A stretch of DNA of 17,008 bases from an uncultured beta proteobacterium (GTDB lineage: Bacteria > Pseudomonadota > Gammaproteobacteria > Burkholderiales > Burkholderiaceae). The translations under genes were made by a program, and so were the position numbers. Each line of letters opens with the position of its first letter. The stretch's first letter is position 1. This document shows, piece by piece, positions 14,155-17,008 of this stretch. Under the pieces are notes generated by a model that was given only the letters and a program-made list of their open reading frames with translations, searched no databases and was not told where the DNA came from. The DNA lies in NCBI GenBank assembly GCA_903909925.1, contig CAIVXR010000251.1:1-17008 (forward strand), in the 5' to 3' direction.

Positions 14155-14165
14155 GAGAGTGCTAA
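14139..14165. promoter_or_regulatory. CIRCE operator (HrcA-binding site) upstream of rpoH
   Basis: The sequence is TTAGCACTC (14139-14147), nine bases, then GAGTGCTAA (14157-14165). It matches the CIRCE consensus TTAGCACTC-N9-GAGTGCTAA at every position and with the exact spacer length. CIRCE is the operator of the heat-shock repressor HrcA, normally found before groES-groEL or dnaK. Here it lies in the ftsY-rpoH gap, 29 bases after the ftsY stop and 35 bases before the rpoH start. No hrcA is in the window. Confidence 0.95.
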
Positions 14166-14193
14166 TGGTTTTTATAGGCTATAAGTTACTGAT

Positions 14194-15084
14194 TTAATTG
14201 AATAATTCTGATGAATATTGCCTAGCTGTGAATGGGGCTAAATCATCAATTCCTTCGCCCTTGCCAAGAGCCAATATGGCGGGTTTTGGGCCTTCTTGGA
14301 GGGTATGTGCCAAGGCGCAGATAACTCCGCCCTTAGCGGTACCATCGAGCTTGGTAACGATGATTCCAGTGAGACCTAAGGCTGTATGAAAGGCCTTCAC
14401 TTGGCTTAAACCATTTTGACCAGTATTGCCATCTAGAACTAGCAAAGTGTGGTGAGGCGCCCCAGGAAGAGCTTTGCCGATGACGCGTTTTACCTTCTTG
14501 AGTTCTTCCATCAGGTGGTCTTGGGTAGCGAGGCGACCGGCAGTATCAATGATTAAGATATCGCTCTTACGCGAGATCGCAGAATGGATAGCGTCATGCG
14601 CAACTGCAGCAGCATCGCCACCCTCTTGGGCAATGACGTCTACTTGGTTACGACCACCCCATTCTTGTAATTGATTGCGCGCAGCAGCCCTAAAGGTATC
14701 GCCTGCAGCCAGAAGTACTGACTTGCCCTGAGACTGAAAGAGCCTGCAAAGCTTGCCGATGGTGGTTGTCTTACCAGCCCCATTAACCCCTACTACTAAC
14801 CATACCTCTGGGATATTGGCTTTACTAGATTCATAAAGTGGATTGGGTGAGGGTTCTAAGGCCTGCAGTAGAGTGCTGACTTCTTCAATCAGAAGTGTTT
14901 GAAGCTCTTCTGGACTAGAAGCTTTTTCAGATTTAGCTGCTTTTCTCAGCTTGCCAATCAATTGTTCAGTCGTGGGTAAACCCACATCACTTTGAATCAG
15001 TGATTCTTCCAAAGCATCAAACCAAGCTTCATCAGTTTTGCTTGATTTGAAAAGAGATCCGAGAGTTTTACGTAAGCCGAACAT
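14194..15084 (-). CDS. ftsY: Signal recognition particle receptor FtsY
   Basis: SRP-type GTPase that docks ribosome-SRP complexes at the membrane for co-translational insertion. The 296-residue product consists of the N and G domains only. The G1 P-loop Gly-Val-Asn-Gly-Ala-Gly-Lys-Thr-Thr-Thr is at 99-108, Asp-Thr-Phe-Arg-Ala-Ala-Ala at 129-135, Asp-Thr-Ala-Gly-Arg at 180-184 and Thr-Lys-Leu-Asp-Gly-Thr at 244-249. The long acidic A domain of E. coli FtsY is absent; the N terminus starts directly with an amphipathic Met-Phe-Gly-Leu-Arg-Lys segment that may bind lipid. It is divergent from the M16 gene across 63 bases and upstream of rpoH. A minus-strand TTGATA near 15115 is the only promoter-like hint. 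Confidence 0.95.
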   Translation of the reverse strand: MFGLRKTLGSLFKSSKTDEAWFDALEESLIQSDVGLPTTEQLIGKLRKAAKSEKASSPEELQTLLIEEVSTLLQALEPSPNPLYESSKANIPEVWLVVGVNGAGKTTTIGKLCRLFQSQGKSVLLAAGDTFRAAARNQLQEWGGRNQVDVIAQEGGDAAAVAHDAIHSAISRKSDILIIDTAGRLATQDHLMEELKKVKRVIGKALPGAPHHTLLVLDGNTGQNGLSQVKAFHTALGLTGIIVTKLDGTAKGGVICALAHTLQEGPKPAILALGKGEGIDDLAPFTARQYSSELFN

Positions 15085-15147
15085 AATCGATACAATTTAA
15101 ACCTTGCATCTTATCAATTTAATTCTTGGGATATGGTGATTTAGCAG

Positions 15148-16515
15148 ATGCGTTCCAATTTACTCCGAATTTGCTTTTTATTCTTACTCTGCACCCCGGT
15201 GACTTGGGCTGCCAATAGCAGTTCTGCGGACACTCACGAATTCATGCTGAACAATGGATTAAAGCTGATTGTTCGCGAGGACCATCGTGCTCCCACAGTT
15301 GCTCATATGGTTTGGTATCGTGCAGGCTCAATAGATGAGGTAAACGGCCGCACTGGCGTTGCTCACGTTCTTGAACACATGATGTTTAAGGGGACGCACA
15401 AAGTAAAGTCTGGAGAGTTCTCTCGACTAGTGGCTGCTGTTGGCGGTCGCGAGAATGCATTTACATCTCGCGATTACACCGCTTACTTTCAGCAAGTTGA
15501 AAAATCTAAACTTGATGAAGTGATTAGGCTTGAAGCGGATCGAATGTCGAATCTCAACTTTGATGATGCTGAATTCTTAAAAGAGATTCAGGTAGTCATG
15601 GAAGAGCGTCGCTTACGTACAGAAGATAATCCAAGTAGCCTCTTAAATGAATCGCTGATGGCAACTGCTTATATGAGTTCGCCTTATCGCCACCCAGTAG
15701 TTGGCTGGATGAATGATTTACAAAATATGAAAGCTGCTGATGCCCGCGACTGGTACCGCAGTTGGTATGCGCCAAATAATGCAACAGTTGTCATTAGTGG
15801 CGATGTAGATCCCGGACAAATTCTGAAAGCGGTTGAAAAGTATTACGGTGCAATTACGATGCATGATCTACCAGTACGTAAGCCCCAAATTGAGCCAACT
15901 CAAAAAGGCATAAAGCAGGTTCAGGTCAAAGCGCCAGCTGATAGTGCCCAACTGGCTATGGCTTGGAAGGTTCCGCGCTTAGAGCCTGGCAAGCTCGATG
16001 ATCCTGAGCCTTATGCATTAGAGCTTTTGACTGGTGTGCTTGATGGTTACGATAATGCCCGTCTTAATAGAACGCTAGTGAAGCAAGAAAAAGTAGTCAA
16101 TGATGTTGGTGTTGGATACGACATGATGTCTCGCGGACCAGAATTATTTTTGATTAGTGTTTCTATGGCAAAGGGTAAGACTGTTGCTCAAGCCCAAGCA
16201 AGCATTCGTAAGGCTTTAGATGATTTAAAGCAAAAAGGAATTTTAGAGTCAGAGTTAAAGCGCATTCAGGTGCGCATACTTTCCGATCAGATTTATAAGC
16301 GCGACAGTATTTTTGGCCAAGCAATGGAAATTGGCACTACCGAGATGGCAGGATTTTCTTGGAAAGATATCGACTACATGATAGAAAAAATGCAAACAAT
16401 TACGCCTGAACAAGTTCAAGCGGTTGCTAAGAAATATTTAGTAGATGAGGGCTTGACGATTGCTGTGCTTGATCCTCAGAGTCGTAAATCTGAAGTAAGC
16501 AAGGAGGGTAAATAA
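15148..16515 (+). CDS. M16 family zinc metalloprotease, catalytic subunit
   Basis: A 455-residue pitrilysin/processing-peptidase-like protein with an N-terminal Sec signal peptide (cleavage probably after Ala21 or Ala22), so it should act in the periplasm. The inverted zinc motif His73-x-x-Glu76-His77 lies in His-Val-Leu-Glu-His-Met-Met-Phe-Lys-Gly-Thr. The third ligand is probably E153 in Met-Glu-Glu-Arg-Arg, 76 residues downstream as the family requires. An Arg/Tyr-containing C-terminal M16 domain follows. It is divergent from ftsY and overlaps the next gene by one base (TAATG), so the two are one operon and probably one heterodimer. The substrate is unknown. Confidence 0.93.
   Translation: MRSNLLRICFLFLLCTPVTWAANSSSADTHEFMLNNGLKLIVREDHRAPTVAHMVWYRAGSIDEVNGRTGVAHVLEHMMFKGTHKVKSGEFSRLVAAVGGRENAFTSRDYTAYFQQVEKSKLDEVIRLEADRMSNLNFDDAEFLKEIQVVMEERRLRTEDNPSSLLNESLMATAYMSSPYRHPVVGWMNDLQNMKAADARDWYRSWYAPNNATVVISGDVDPGQILKAVEKYYGAITMHDLPVRKPQIEPTQKGIKQVQVKAPADSAQLAMAWKVPRLEPGKLDDPEPYALELLTGVLDGYDNARLNRTLVKQEKVVNDVGVGYDMMSRGPELFLISVSMAKGKTVAQAQASIRKALDDLKQKGILESELKRIQVRILSDQIYKRDSIFGQAMEIGTTEMAGFSWKDIDYMIEKMQTITPEQVQAVAKKYLVDEGLTIAVLDPQSRKSEVSKEGK
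16501..16508 (+). promoter_or_regulatory. Strong Shine-Dalgarno for the second M16 gene
   Basis: AAGGAGGG lies 6 bases before the ATG at 16515, inside the last codons of the first M16 gene. It is the strongest ribosome site in the window and fixes the start of the downstream gene. Confidence 0.85.
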
Positions 16516-17008
16516 TGAATGCTCTCAGAAATAGTGTTTTGGTTTGCTTGATTACTTTTGGCTACTTTTCTACTGCGCATGCTATTTTGCCAATCGATAA
16601 ATTGGATAGCTTTAAGGGCGCCCAAGGATATTTAGTTCAAACTAAAGCGCTCCCTATGGTCGATATTGAAGTCAGTATTGATGCTGGAGATCGTTACGAC
16701 CCCATTGGTAAGAGCGGTTTAGCTGATATGACGGCAGGCCTTATGAATTATGGGGTGAGGGGCGAGCAAGGCATGCTGAGCGAAGCTCAAATTGCAGATG
16801 AGATTGCAGACCTGGGTGCCAATATCAGCTTATCAGTTAGTGACGAACGTACCATTTTGCGCATACGTAGCTTAAGCAGAAAAGATTTGCGAGATCGGGC
16901 AGTGAAATTAGCGGCAGCAATGTTAAGTTCGCCTACTTATGAAGTAAAAATTCTGGAGCGCGAAAAGCAAAGGACGATTACCAGTTTGCTTGAAGCACAA
17001 ACTAAGCC
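16515..17008 (+). CDS. M16 family peptidase-like protein, non-catalytic partner (3'-truncated by window)
   Basis: The first 164 codons are present and the frame is open to the window edge. A signal peptide of about 23 residues ends in Ala-His-Ala. The M16 N-domain is recognisable (Met-Val-Asp-Ile-Glu-Val-Ser-Ile-Asp-Ala-Gly at 48-58), but where the zinc motif His-x-x-Glu-His should lie the sequence reads Asp71-Met-Thr-Ala74-Gly75. It is thus predicted to be catalytically dead. Adjacent active and inactive M16 genes are a known arrangement in proteobacteria, working as a heterodimer. It starts on the last base of the upstream stop codon. Confidence 0.88.
   Translation, partial: MNALRNSVLVCLITFGYFSTAHAILPIDKLDSFKGAQGYLVQTKALPMVDIEVSIDAGDRYDPIGKSGLADMTAGLMNYGVRGEQGMLSEAQIADEIADLGANISLSVSDERTILRIRSLSRKDLRDRAVKLAAAMLSSPTYEVKILEREKQRTITSLLEAQTK

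Noticed and set aside
14139..14165. CIRCE arms as a rho-independent terminator for ftsY
   Set aside because: The exact match to the HrcA consensus is the better explanation, and no T-run follows on the ftsY strand.
1..17008. Mobile elements, CRISPR arrays, tRNA or phage genes
   Set aside because: No transposase, integrase, regularly spaced repeats or tRNA-like folds were seen; gene order and composition look uniform and vertical.

Overview
The window reads as an ordinary core-chromosome segment of a betaproteobacterium in the Burkholderiaceae. The moderately AT-rich coding sequence, the gene order rhodanese-grxC-secB-gpsA, and a cox cluster carrying DUF2970 and DUF2909 genes plus a tiny assembly gene together suggest Polynucleobacter or a close relative. 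That genus call is an inference from gene content and protein style. I see no mobile element, prophage, CRISPR array, tRNA or rRNA.

Layout. Positions 1-1957 (+): the end of a rhodanese gene, then glutaredoxin 3, the export chaperone SecB and glycerol-3-phosphate dehydrogenase GpsA. Positions 1979-3191 (-): comF followed by trmL, overlapping by 8 bases and facing gpsA tail to tail. Positions 3215-4000 (+): a BioC-like methyltransferase with a degenerate SAM motif, divergent from comF. Positions 4001-4193: a regulatory gap with a good sigma-70 promoter, two perfect palindromes and competing leader hairpins. Positions 4194-8800 (+): the aa3-type cytochrome c oxidase operon (coxB with a fused cytochrome c domain, coxA, a 43-residue assembly protein, ctaG/cox11, DUF2970, coxC), closed by a strong bidirectional terminator. 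Positions 8869-9081 (-): a DUF2909 membrane protein. Positions 9106-13150 (+): SURF1, a SCO-like unknown, ctaA/COX15, ctaB and a SCO lipoprotein, nearly all translationally overlapping. Positions 13174-15084 (-): ftsY then rpoH. Positions 15148-17008 (+): an M16 zinc protease and its presumed non-catalytic partner, which runs off the window.

How the genes fit together. The central 9 kb builds one machine. CoxB, CoxA and CoxC are the structural subunits. CtaB and CtaA make heme O and then heme A. SURF1 helps heme a insertion, Cox11 supplies CuB, and SCO supplies or reduces CuA. The small membrane proteins probably assist assembly.

The most notable regulatory signal is a perfect CIRCE operator (TTAGCACTC-N9-GAGTGCTAA) directly upstream of rpoH. 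A TTGACA -35 hexamer lies inside the CIRCE spacer, implying that HrcA represses the heat-shock sigma factor itself. Apart from that and a few smaller oddities, this is a conserved housekeeping region; I did not find a convincing new multi-gene system.
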